Origin: Saprospiraceae bacterium
GTDB taxonomy: Bacteria > Bacteroidota > Bacteroidia > Chitinophagales > Saprospiraceae
Direction: 5' to 3'
Assembly (NCBI GenBank): GCA_016715105.1
Contig: JADKBO010000017.1
Span: 105,952 to 169,951, forward strand
Length of the DNA: 64,000 nucleotides
A program made the position numbers and the translations under genes. Positions within the stretch are counted from its first letter, which is position 1; every line of letters begins with the position of its first letter. Below are positions 34,353-41,859 of this stretch, one piece after another. Below the pieces are notes generated by a model. That model saw only the letters and a program-made list of their open reading frames with translations. It did not search any database and had not been told where the DNA came from.

Positions 34353-34388
34353 CGATAAAATCATTATCTTCTTTTCATTTCAAGGACT

Positions 34389-35318
34389 TCATCCATGGCT
34401 AAAATTACCCCCCGGGGTTATCATACACCTTGCACTACCTCCACCAATTTTCTCAATGGTGTCCAAGTCCAATGGTACAATATTAAGAAAAGAAATGATT
34501 TTATCTCTTTGAGGTCCATGCAAAGCCAGATAAGCAGTTTGAGAGCAGATCAAATGCAATTGACCAGAAGGGTCAACGACCTCCAACATATTTCCAGCAA
34601 ATTGTTCCATTTGTTCAAATGAGATTTCAATCACCGTTTTATCGGTATGGTCAAACCATCGTTTCAATACATTTCTATCATCTTCGCTGACAATGGCACC
34701 CATACAAATGACAACAAAATCGGTGGCGATACACATGAGGACATTGGTATGATAAATAGGTACTCCATTTTTATCTGCAGCGTGAAAGTGCACCATTTTA
34801 TAATCCATGATGACTGCCCATTTATCCAATAACTCCACACTTGTTCTTGGACTGAGGCAGGCATAAGCAACTTTATTTATGCGATCTAAAACCAAACTGC
34901 CTGTACCTTCTAAATACAATTGGTCATCGGTATAATGAGTCATGGTATAGTCTCGGGTAATATCAAAAGTTTCGCCCAACATGTCAATGATGTCTTGTCT
35001 TACCTCCAATCTTCTCACAGGTGAATACATGGGATAAGTCAAAACGGTACCTTCAGAATGTGTTGAAAACCAATTATTTGGAAATACAGCGTCTGGTTTC
35101 TCAGGTTGTGCAGTATCATTGACTACAATCACCCTGATGCCTATCGCCCGTAAAGCATCCACCGCATTATCAAACTCAACTGTTGCCCTTTCTTTTATTT
35201 TTTCAATATCTTCCTTTTTGGGTTTGGTTTGAAAGGTATTGTCGGCAGCAGTTTGCGTATTATAACCAAAATTTTCTGGTCTGATCATTAATACGGTATT
35301 CGTTGATTGTCTTTCCAT
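34389..35318 (-). CDS. ctlX: Citrulline-utilisation hydrolase CtlX family
   Basis: A 309-residue amidinotransferase-fold hydrolase. It opens with VLMIRPENFGYNTQTAADNTFQ. The segments DAVFPNNWFSTH, YLEGTGSLVLDR (EGTG with catalytic acid), PIYHTNVLMCIATDF (His) and the C-terminal GGGSARCMI (catalytic Cys near 299) are those of the Bacteroidota CtlX group related to arginine deiminase and DDAH. The family is associated with citrulline use in Francisella and is common in Bacteroidota. The exact reaction here is inferred. It is 38 bases after hemF on the same strand, so the two may be co-transcribed. Confidence 0.88.
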   Translation of the reverse strand: MERQSTNTVLMIRPENFGYNTQTAADNTFQTKPKKEDIEKIKERATVEFDNAVDALRAIGIRVIVVNDTAQPEKPDAVFPNNWFSTHSEGTVLTYPMYSPVRRLEVRQDIIDMLGETFDITRDYTMTHYTDDQLYLEGTGSLVLDRINKVAYACLSPRTSVELLDKWAVIMDYKMVHFHAADKNGVPIYHTNVLMCIATDFVVICMGAIVSEDDRNVLKRWFDHTDKTVIEISFEQMEQFAGNMLEVVDPSGQLHLICSQTAYLALHGPQRDKIISFLNIVPLDLDTIEKIGGGSARCMITPGGNFSHG

Positions 35319-35356
35319 TGGTAAAAGTGCTAATTGCTAAAATTATTAATTATAAA

Positions 35357-36244
35357 TCAAACAGTCCAGTCGATGCCTTTTTTGAGATAGCTCAAAGTCT
35401 TAGCTTCTTGTGACCCTTCGGCTGGAGTGTGGTTATATAACCATCTGGCATCCTTGGGTAAAGACATCAAAATGGACTCGGTGCGGCCATCGGTGTCTAA
35501 TCCGAATTTCGTTCCTCTATCCCAAACCAAATTAAACTCTACATATCTACCTCTGCGAATCAATTGCCATTCCTTTTGTTGGTCACTGAAAGGATCAGAA
35601 ACATGGGTGGTAAATAACTTACTGTATATAGGTAAAAACGATTGGCCAACATCCTGAACATAAGCAAATAATGGCCTTTTTTGTTCACTCGATCCTTGCA
35701 ATTTATCAAAGAAAATTCCTCCTATTCCTCGAGTTTCGTTTCTATGTTTGATGTAAAAGTAGTCATCTGCCCAATTCTTATGCAAATGGTAATAATCTGG
35801 GTGATGCGCATCACAAACACTTTTCAAATGATGATGAAAAAATTGGGCATCTGATTCAAAAACATAATGAGGCGTGACATCAATGCCCCCTCCAAACCAC
35901 CAATTATTATCACTGGTTTCAAAATAACGGACATTCATATGAATGATGGGCACCATTGGATTGGAAGGATGTAGTACGATAGAAACACCAGTGGCAAAAA
36001 AGTCTGAATCGTCCACTTGCAAAGCCTTGGCTAGAGACGGACTCAAAGTGCCGTGAACAGCCGAAAAATTTACACCGCCTTTTTCAATATTGTCGCCTTG
36101 AATGATGCGTGTACGACCTCCGCCTCCACCTGCTCGTTCCCATCGATCTTCTTCAAATGTAGCCGTGCCATCCAACATTTCTAAGCCCGCACAAATCTCA
36201 TCTTGAAGGCCTTGAAACCAAGATGCAATTTCATTTTTATCCAT
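35357..36244 (-). CDS. hemF: Oxygen-dependent coproporphyrinogen III oxidase
   Basis: A 295-residue HemF. Recognisable blocks are DRWERAGGGGGRTRI, GVNFSAVHGTLSP, GVSIVLHPSNPMVPIIHMNVRYFE, WWFGGGIDVTPHYVF, HRNETRGIGGIFFDKL, RRGRYVEFNLVWDRGTKFGL and RTESILMSLPKDARW, covering the whole family length. It converts coproporphyrinogen III to protoporphyrinogen IX using oxygen, so the organism can make heme aerobically. It overlaps the preceding ArsC/Spx-like gene by eight bases and precedes ctlX on the same strand. Confidence 0.96.
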   Translation of the reverse strand: MDKNEIASWFQGLQDEICAGLEMLDGTATFEEDRWERAGGGGGRTRIIQGDNIEKGGVNFSAVHGTLSPSLAKALQVDDSDFFATGVSIVLHPSNPMVPIIHMNVRYFETSDNNWWFGGGIDVTPHYVFESDAQFFHHHLKSVCDAHHPDYYHLHKNWADDYFYIKHRNETRGIGGIFFDKLQGSSEQKRPLFAYVQDVGQSFLPIYSKLFTTHVSDPFSDQQKEWQLIRRGRYVEFNLVWDRGTKFGLDTDGRTESILMSLPKDARWLYNHTPAEGSQEAKTLSYLKKGIDWTV

Positions 36245-36593
36245 TTACAGCTTGTTTTAATGCTTCCACAGAATCTTTGGTGTTACCTGCGAATACTTTA
36301 CCATTAATGAAAGAAACTGGCCTTTTCAAAAAAGTGTATTCTCCCAAAATGAGTTTGCGGTAATCCTTTTCAGTAAGCACTTTTTCATGCAACCCCATAC
36401 TTCTGAATTTTAATGCACGACGACTAAATAATTGCTCATAGGACCCAAGCATTTTAGCAGCATAATCCAAATCCTCAGGAGTAATATTTTTCTCCTTTAT
36501 GTTGATCAGTTCAATGCCACTTTTGTCTGTAAGGCAGCCCAAAATTTTGACACAGGTACTACAACTTGAAAGATGGTAAATTTTGTTATTCAT
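36237..36593 (-). CDS. ArsC/Spx family protein
   Basis: A 118-residue thioredoxin-fold protein of the ArsC/Spx group: IYHLSSCSTCVKILGCL with a CxxC redox pair near the N-terminus, NIKEKNITPEDLD, the LFSRRALKFRSMGL helix and FLKRPVSFINGKVFAGN with the conserved Arg-Pro. It lacks clear evidence of arsenate specificity. Spx-like proteins bind RNA polymerase and ArsC proteins reduce arsenate, but many family members have no assigned role. It is first in a three-gene minus-strand unit with hemF (eight-base overlap) and ctlX. Confidence 0.8.
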   Translation of the reverse strand: MNNKIYHLSSCSTCVKILGCLTDKSGIELINIKEKNITPEDLDYAAKMLGSYEQLFSRRALKFRSMGLHEKVLTEKDYRKLILGEYTFLKRPVSFINGKVFAGNTKDSVEALKQAVNG

Positions 36594-36851
36594 TATATGA
36601 TGCGAAGCATTTGGTTTTATTGTAAAGGCGCAAAAATAACCTTAAGGTAGAGTATTGAAGAACTAATTGAATGCTTTTAGCATGTGGTGGAAAAAAAATA
36701 TTTCATTCAAAACCCAAAGATAAACATCAAAAATTCAATAACAGGCTTACTATCAATATGTTGCAAATCAATTACACTCAAAAAAATACAAAATGACTTA
36801 GGTCAATACACAAGATGATTAAAATTATAAAGTGAAAATCAAGAATTCATT

Positions 36852-36859
36852 TATATTTG
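36852..36859 (+). promoter_or_regulatory. -7 element of feoAB
   Basis: TATATTTG ends 23 bases before the feoA ATG. Two bases later begins the TTAGA-N5-TCTAA operator, so a bound repressor would cover the transcription start. No clear -33 TTTG, which is common where a regulator acts. Confidence 0.55.
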
Positions 36860-36861
36860 CC

Positions 36862-36877
36862 TTAGAATTAGTCTAAA
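36862..36877 (-). promoter_or_regulatory. Putative metal-regulator operator at feoAB
   Basis: The plus strand reads TTAGAATTAGTCTAAA, an interrupted palindrome TTAGA-N5-TCTAA. The minus strand reads TTTAGACTAATTCTAA, identical at 15 of 16 bases to the element upstream of the TonB receptor (26974-26989). It lies between the -7 box and the feoA start codon, the expected place for an iron-dependent repressor of the DtxR/IdeR/MntR kind. Confidence 0.7.
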
Positions 36878-36882
36878 TAAGC

Positions 36883-37113
36883 ATGAGCTCAGAAAAAAGT
36901 GTACTTGACCTCAAAAAAGGAGAATGGGCATTCATCAAGTCTTTGGATGAGTTAGATCTTACATGTAGGTTGATGACCATGGGTGTTTTACCCAAAGCAA
37001 AAGTGCAGATGGTCAGAAAATCACCGTTTGGTGGAGCCATTTATTTAAAAATCAACGAAAGTGGAGTTGCTGTAAGAAACGAAGAAGCCGAACACATCAT
37101 AATAGAGCAATGA
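36883..37113 (+). CDS. feoA: Ferrous iron transport protein A
   Basis: A 76-residue SH3-like FeoA protein: SVLDLKKGEWAFIKSLDELDLTCRLMTMGVLPKAKVQMVRKSPFG with the typical L-x-x-MG-x-x-P turn, and IYLKINESGVAVRNEEAEHIII. It assists FeoB, probably at its cytoplasmic face. Its stop overlaps the feoB start by four bases (ATGA), so translation is coupled. A short leader with an operator-like palindrome precedes it. Confidence 0.93.
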   Translation: MSSEKSVLDLKKGEWAFIKSLDELDLTCRLMTMGVLPKAKVQMVRKSPFGGAIYLKINESGVAVRNEEAEHIIIEQ

Positions 37114-39233
37114 CCGATACCAATAGAAGGGCTGTTGCACTTGTAGGAAATCCCAATGCAGGAAAGTCAAGCATATTCAACCAACTCACAGGGCTTAGAC
37201 AACAAACTGCCAATTTCCCCGGTGTCACCGTAGAAAAAAAGATTGGAGTAGCCGTTCTGGATAAAGGCACTAAAGTGGACATCATTGATTTGCCGGGGTG
37301 CTATAGTTTGTATCCCAACAGCAAGGATGAAAAAGTCGTTTTGGAAATCCTTACGGATAAAAATAATCCAGATAATCCTGATCTAATCGTTTATGTTGCA
37401 GATATCAATCATCTAGAAAGACACTTGCTTCTTGCTACACAGTTACATGATCTCGGCCACCATATGATATTGGTTATCAATATGATAGACACTTTACATG
37501 AAGCAGTTATTCCAGATTACAAGGCATTGGAAAAAAGATTTAATATGCCCGTAATTGCTGTGTCGAGTAAAACGGGAGATCACATAGAAGATTTAAAACT
37601 TGAAATAAAAAAGGCAATAAATGCAAGCCCTTCCAAAGAAAGAAAGCCATTTTATGTACTAAATCAATTAGAAGATAAAACTGCTCGCACAGTAGCAAAT
37701 ATCCTAGATACGGAAAATATCTATCTAGCAAACATCATTGCCCATCACTACAAGTGGATGCCCCATCTTTCTGCAGCACAACGCATCAATATCGCCGCAG
37801 AAGTGAAACACCAAGGATTTGAAGACATACGCTTTCAAATCCAAGAGACCATGAGTAGATTCAATGACATTCAACCATTGACAGTCAGGGTTTTGAAGAA
37901 TACCAAAGCAAATGACACTGCCGATTTAACCGATAAAATTGACAGTATTCTCACTAATCGCGTTGCTGGTCCCATTCTATTTTTTGCATTAATGATGCTG
38001 ATGTTTCAAGCCGTCTTTTCCTGGGCACAGTATCCGATGGAATGGATAGAAACTGGCTTTGCATCTGCGGGCAATTGGGTAAGATACGTCTTTGGGCAAG
38101 GATATTTTTCCGATCTGATCGTAGATGGCATTTTGGCTGGCCTCAGCGGTGTATTGGTTTTTATACCGCAAATCACCATTTTATTTTTGTTGATCTCGGT
38201 GATGGAAGAGTCAGGATATATGAGTCGAGCGGTTTTTATGTTTGACAATATCATGCAAAAATTTGGTCTAAATGGCCGTTCAATGGTTGCCCTTATTTCT
38301 AGCGGAGCTTGTGCGGTACCAGCCATTATGAGCACCCGGACCATTTCAAATTGGAAGGAAAGAATCATTACCATCATGGTAGCGCCTTTGATCTCATGCT
38401 CTGCTAGACTACCTGTTTATGCTTTGCTGGTGGCTTTTGTAGTACCACAAACCTCGGTGTGGGGTATTTTCAATGCACAAGGTCTTGTTTTCATGGGACT
38501 GTATTTATTGGGTATCGTTTCATCTTTGGTGACTGCATATGTTTTCAGCCTTTTCATAAAGTCAGACAGTAGGTCGCATCTCATGATAGAATTACCACAA
38601 TATAAGCCACCGATCTGGAAAAATGTTTTCTACAATGTAAAAGAAAAAGTGTGGGCATTCATCTGGAATGCAGGTAAAATAATCATGCTGATCAGTATTC
38701 TTTTGTGGTTTTTAGCCAGTTTTGGGCCATCAAAAAATATGCAAGCGGCATCCGATCGTGCACAAGTAGAAGCAGGCAACCTCAATCTTTCAGCTGATGA
38801 AAAAGATAATCTCGAAGCATCTTATAAACTGGAAGCCTCCTATGCAGGAATTTTGGGAAAAAGTATTGAGCCAATCATCAGACCTTTGGGATTTGATTGG
38901 AAAATAGGCATTGCTTTGATTACATCATTTGCCGCGAGAGAAGTTTTTGTAGGAACCATGGCCACTATTTATAGTGTTGGATCTACAGAAGACGAACTTT
39001 CAATCAAAGAAAAAATGATGGCAGAAAAAAGACCAGACACAGGAGTGATGGTTTATACACCCATCACTGCATTGTCGCTTTTGGTATTTTATGTTTTTGC
39101 CATGCAATGTATGAGTACGCTTGCAGTGACCAAAAAAGAAACAGGATCCTGGAAATGGGCAATGGTACAACTGACTTATCTTTCTGCATTGGCCTACCTG
39201 TCTTCCCTATTTATTTATCAGGTTTTTGGATAG
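37110..39233 (+). CDS. feoB: Ferrous iron transport protein B
   Basis: A 707-residue FeoB. The N-terminal G domain has GNPNAGKSSIFN (G1), NFPGVTVEKK (G2), DLPGCYSLYP (G3) and NMID (G4), followed by a helical GDI domain and about eight membrane helices. GACAVPAIMSTR is the conserved gate motif with Cys, and the second, MVAPLISCSARLPVYALL, matches the CSARLP motif of FeoB. It imports Fe2+ across the inner membrane with nucleotide hydrolysis. There is no fused FeoA or separate FeoC. Its last 27 bases overlap the convergent esterase-like gene. Confidence 0.96.
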   Translation: MTDTNRRAVALVGNPNAGKSSIFNQLTGLRQQTANFPGVTVEKKIGVAVLDKGTKVDIIDLPGCYSLYPNSKDEKVVLEILTDKNNPDNPDLIVYVADINHLERHLLLATQLHDLGHHMILVINMIDTLHEAVIPDYKALEKRFNMPVIAVSSKTGDHIEDLKLEIKKAINASPSKERKPFYVLNQLEDKTARTVANILDTENIYLANIIAHHYKWMPHLSAAQRINIAAEVKHQGFEDIRFQIQETMSRFNDIQPLTVRVLKNTKANDTADLTDKIDSILTNRVAGPILFFALMMLMFQAVFSWAQYPMEWIETGFASAGNWVRYVFGQGYFSDLIVDGILAGLSGVLVFIPQITILFLLISVMEESGYMSRAVFMFDNIMQKFGLNGRSMVALISSGACAVPAIMSTRTISNWKERIITIMVAPLISCSARLPVYALLVAFVVPQTSVWGIFNAQGLVFMGLYLLGIVSSLVTAYVFSLFIKSDSRSHLMIELPQYKPPIWKNVFYNVKEKVWAFIWNAGKIIMLISILLWFLASFGPSKNMQAASDRAQVEAGNLNLSADEKDNLEASYKLEASYAGILGKSIEPIIRPLGFDWKIGIALITSFAAREVFVGTMATIYSVGSTEDELSIKEKMMAEKRPDTGVMVYTPITALSLLVFYVFAMQCMSTLAVTKKETGSWKWAMVQLTYLSALAYLSSLFIYQVFG

Positions 39234-40949
39234 TTTTGATTGATTCATCCAGCGCAAGTCAGATCCTTTTGGGGCTGAGACAGCTACTCTCTTCAGAATT
39301 TTGGGCAAATACATGGTATTGTATCTTAATCTGGTAATATAGTTGGGCAAATTTGGATCTCCATTCCAACAATGCTCCGCACGATCACCATATGTCACTT
39401 CTCCTCCGTAAAAAGGATTTTTAGTTTGCTTGAGGAAGTCTTCCACCAAATAAACAGCATTGTTGAGGTAATAGTTATCCATATCACCGCAATAAATATG
39501 AATTTTACCTTTCAATTGTGGACCCAATTTGTCCCAATCTCTTTTCAGAATGTAGCCCAAATCATAATTTTCTTTCCAATAGTTTGCCACCTCTTTGTTG
39601 ATCACACCCGTCTTTTTATCCCATAATCTCATAGGATAACCGTCTGGACCCATAGGGGAATAAGTTGCCTCCCAAATATCCCATTGTTCTCCAGACCTAG
39701 TTTTGGTGCCTAGGGCCAATTCGTAATAATTGGATTGTCGGATGGTGCTGGAAATATGACCAAGATAGTCCCTATGAGCTGGCCTTTCAATTGTGGTGAC
39801 CGGACCTTCTGCCATGTATGCATTCGCATCATTATAAATATCTATAACAGTAAAAGCTCTAAAATCAATTGGATCTGGACATGCCGCAAAACAACCATTG
39901 TACTCACTTGGGTAGAAGGTTTGTACCGCAAGTGCTTCCCAACCTCCAGTAGAACCACCGTACAAAAACCTAGCCCAACCTTGACCAATACCCCTAAATG
40001 TCTTTTCAATATGAGGAATCAATTCGTATGTGATGGCATCTCCGTAAGGACCTTGACTCGCTGAATTTACCGCATAACTATCATCATAATATGGCGTAGG
40101 ATGTACAACTTCAATGGCTAAAAATCTTGGAAAAGTATCACTTGTCCATTGTTTGTAAAACTCATGACCTTCTGTAAGCTGCAATTTCTTATATCCATAA
40201 ATCCCAAACCTTGTAGAATAGTCTGACGTATCCATATCCGCAGGTGGTGGTGTAGTTTCCCAGCCTCCAAAATCACTGGGAAAATGACCATGAAAAACCA
40301 TCAGCGGATATTTCATACCTGAATCTTTATTAAAATTGTGGGGAATCAAAACATGCGCACCGATATAGGTATCTTTTCCCCAAAATTTACTCAGCAACTC
40401 ACTTTTTATCTTTACATGTTTTACGTAGTCAGTATCCTCTGGCTCAGGGATAGGCGGGATGATTTGGTCCAATACAAACTGAATATTGCTTTTCTTACCT
40501 GCAATAATTTCAATTTTTTGGACTTTTGAATAAATGTTTCCAGGTTTGATGTTCCATTTTTGGCCTTCTCCTTTATCAGGTGGAAGTAACACTTTATGCC
40601 CAGTGCTTAGCTCAAATGTTTCGTAAATATTGAGAAAGGCCTGCACATAATAAATACCTGGCTTTATCTCGTCTAGTGTTTGTAAAGGATAACCAAAGAC
40701 ATCAGCAGTTGGCATTTTTTGCATTTGTGAGTTATCCCAAGCTTCTACATCCAAGCCAAAAACCATCTGCGTCCGGTAATCGCTGGTGATTTGATTTCTA
40801 GGCTCTGAATTTTCATTGTTTGAGAGCAATAAAAGTAACCTTCCATTGAGTGGATTTTTCTGTTGATGTTTGATTTGAAAGGTGAGATTGTTTTGTGAAA
40901 AAGCAATGACCGTGGTCGATAATACCATCAAAAGTAATATAGATCTCAT
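39207..40949 (-). CDS. Secreted alpha/beta-hydrolase (esterase-like) protein
   Basis: A 580-residue exported protein with a signal peptide ending FSQ. The N-terminal part (about 20-200) has a beta-sandwich look. Residues about 200-560 form an esterase-D-like alpha/beta hydrolase: HVLIPHNFN...YPLMVFHGHFP, then FLYGGSTGGWEALAVQTFYP, where GGSTGG is the nucleophile elbow (GxSxG). Possible Asp and His are in IHIYCGDMDNYYL and GDRAEHCW near the end. Substrate unknown; carbohydrate esters are plausible but unproven. It has no C-terminal sorting domain. Its 3' end overlaps that of feoB by 27 bases on the other strand. Confidence 0.8.
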   Translation of the reverse strand: MRSILLLMVLSTTVIAFSQNNLTFQIKHQQKNPLNGRLLLLLSNNENSEPRNQITSDYRTQMVFGLDVEAWDNSQMQKMPTADVFGYPLQTLDEIKPGIYYVQAFLNIYETFELSTGHKVLLPPDKGEGQKWNIKPGNIYSKVQKIEIIAGKKSNIQFVLDQIIPPIPEPEDTDYVKHVKIKSELLSKFWGKDTYIGAHVLIPHNFNKDSGMKYPLMVFHGHFPSDFGGWETTPPPADMDTSDYSTRFGIYGYKKLQLTEGHEFYKQWTSDTFPRFLAIEVVHPTPYYDDSYAVNSASQGPYGDAITYELIPHIEKTFRGIGQGWARFLYGGSTGGWEALAVQTFYPSEYNGCFAACPDPIDFRAFTVIDIYNDANAYMAEGPVTTIERPAHRDYLGHISSTIRQSNYYELALGTKTRSGEQWDIWEATYSPMGPDGYPMRLWDKKTGVINKEVANYWKENYDLGYILKRDWDKLGPQLKGKIHIYCGDMDNYYLNNAVYLVEDFLKQTKNPFYGGEVTYGDRAEHCWNGDPNLPNYITRLRYNTMYLPKILKRVAVSAPKGSDLRWMNQSKLSKNLINK

Positions 40950-41138
40950 TTGGTATGGTTTGGTTCCTAAATGATAAAGCTAATGATAAATTCCAAAAAT
41001 GGGTGATCAGTAAACTAGTTCTTTATATTGATAAGCAGAAATTCATAAACAGCATTCATTTTATCCACCCTTTTGGCAGATTTTCAGCCGAATTTAAGGT
41101 TATTTAATTTTAATGTGTCATAAATACACTAACTGTTT

Positions 41139-41146
41139 TATATTTG
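41139..41146 (+). promoter_or_regulatory. -7 element of the pgmB operon
   Basis: TATATTTG ends only seven bases before the pgmB ATG (41154), so the transcript should be leaderless or have a leader of very few bases. No -33 TTTG is clear. Confidence 0.45.
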
Positions 41147-41153
41147 CCATATC

Positions 41154-41840
41154 ATGGAAGTAAACACATTTAAAGGCTGCATTTTTGACTTGGATGGTGT
41201 CATTGTCGATACTGCACATTTTCATTATTTGGCTTGGAAAAAATTGGCAAACCAGTTGGGTTTTGATTTTAATGAATCGCAGAATGAGGCATTGAAAGGC
41301 GTGAGTCGTAAAGAATCTTTGGAATATTTACTTCAACTTGGTGGGCGTCAATTTTCTGAGGAAGAAAAAATGACTTTAGCTGCAAGAAAGAACGATCATT
41401 ATGTAGAAATGATTTCAAATCTTGATGAGTCTGCTTTGCTTCCAGGTGCCAAAAAATTACTCCTTGAGCTCAAAAGTGCAGGGTATAAGATTGCCTTGGG
41501 TAGCGCAAGTAAAAATGCCAGACCAGTGTTGGAATCAACTGGGATTTTACCCTTATTTGATTTTATTGCTGACGGTAATAGCACTTCCAAATCCAAACCA
41601 GATCCTGAAGTTTTTTTGATCGCAGCCACTGGAATACAATTGCTTCCAAGTGAATGTATCGTTTTGGAAGATGCTCAAAAAGGAATAGAAGCTGCCATCA
41701 AAGGTGGATTTCTGAGTTTGGGCGTCGGTGAAAAAAATGCGCTGGAACAGGCAGATCATGTAGTCTCAAGTTTGGAAAATGTAGATCTAAAGACATTGCA
41801 ACACTTGTATAATTTCCCCATAACTTCAACAATCTCCTAG
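41154..41840 (+). CDS. pgmB: Beta-phosphoglucomutase
   Basis: A 228-residue HAD-family phosphomutase. Motif I FDLDGVIVDTAHFHYLAWK has the two catalytic Asp residues and the cap-domain His, motif II is ALGSASKNAR, and motif III/IV is KSKPDPEVFLIAA and VLEDAQKGIEAA. GVSRKESLEYLL is the cap-domain substrate loop. It converts beta-glucose 1-phosphate to glucose 6-phosphate, the product expected from the GH65 phosphorylase encoded 19 bases downstream. First gene of the maltose operon; cytoplasmic. Confidence 0.94.
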   Translation: MEVNTFKGCIFDLDGVIVDTAHFHYLAWKKLANQLGFDFNESQNEALKGVSRKESLEYLLQLGGRQFSEEEKMTLAARKNDHYVEMISNLDESALLPGAKKLLLELKSAGYKIALGSASKNARPVLESTGILPLFDFIADGNSTSKSKPDPEVFLIAATGIQLLPSECIVLEDAQKGIEAAIKGGFLSLGVGEKNALEQADHVVSSLENVDLKTLQHLYNFPITSTIS

Positions 41841-41859
41841 TATCAATCAAATTGAATAA

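Noticed and set aside
36862..36877. Fur box at feoA
   Set aside because: The sequence does not resemble the GATAATGATAATCATTATC-type Fur consensus; the TTAGA-N5-TCTAA form is closer to DtxR/MntR-like sites.
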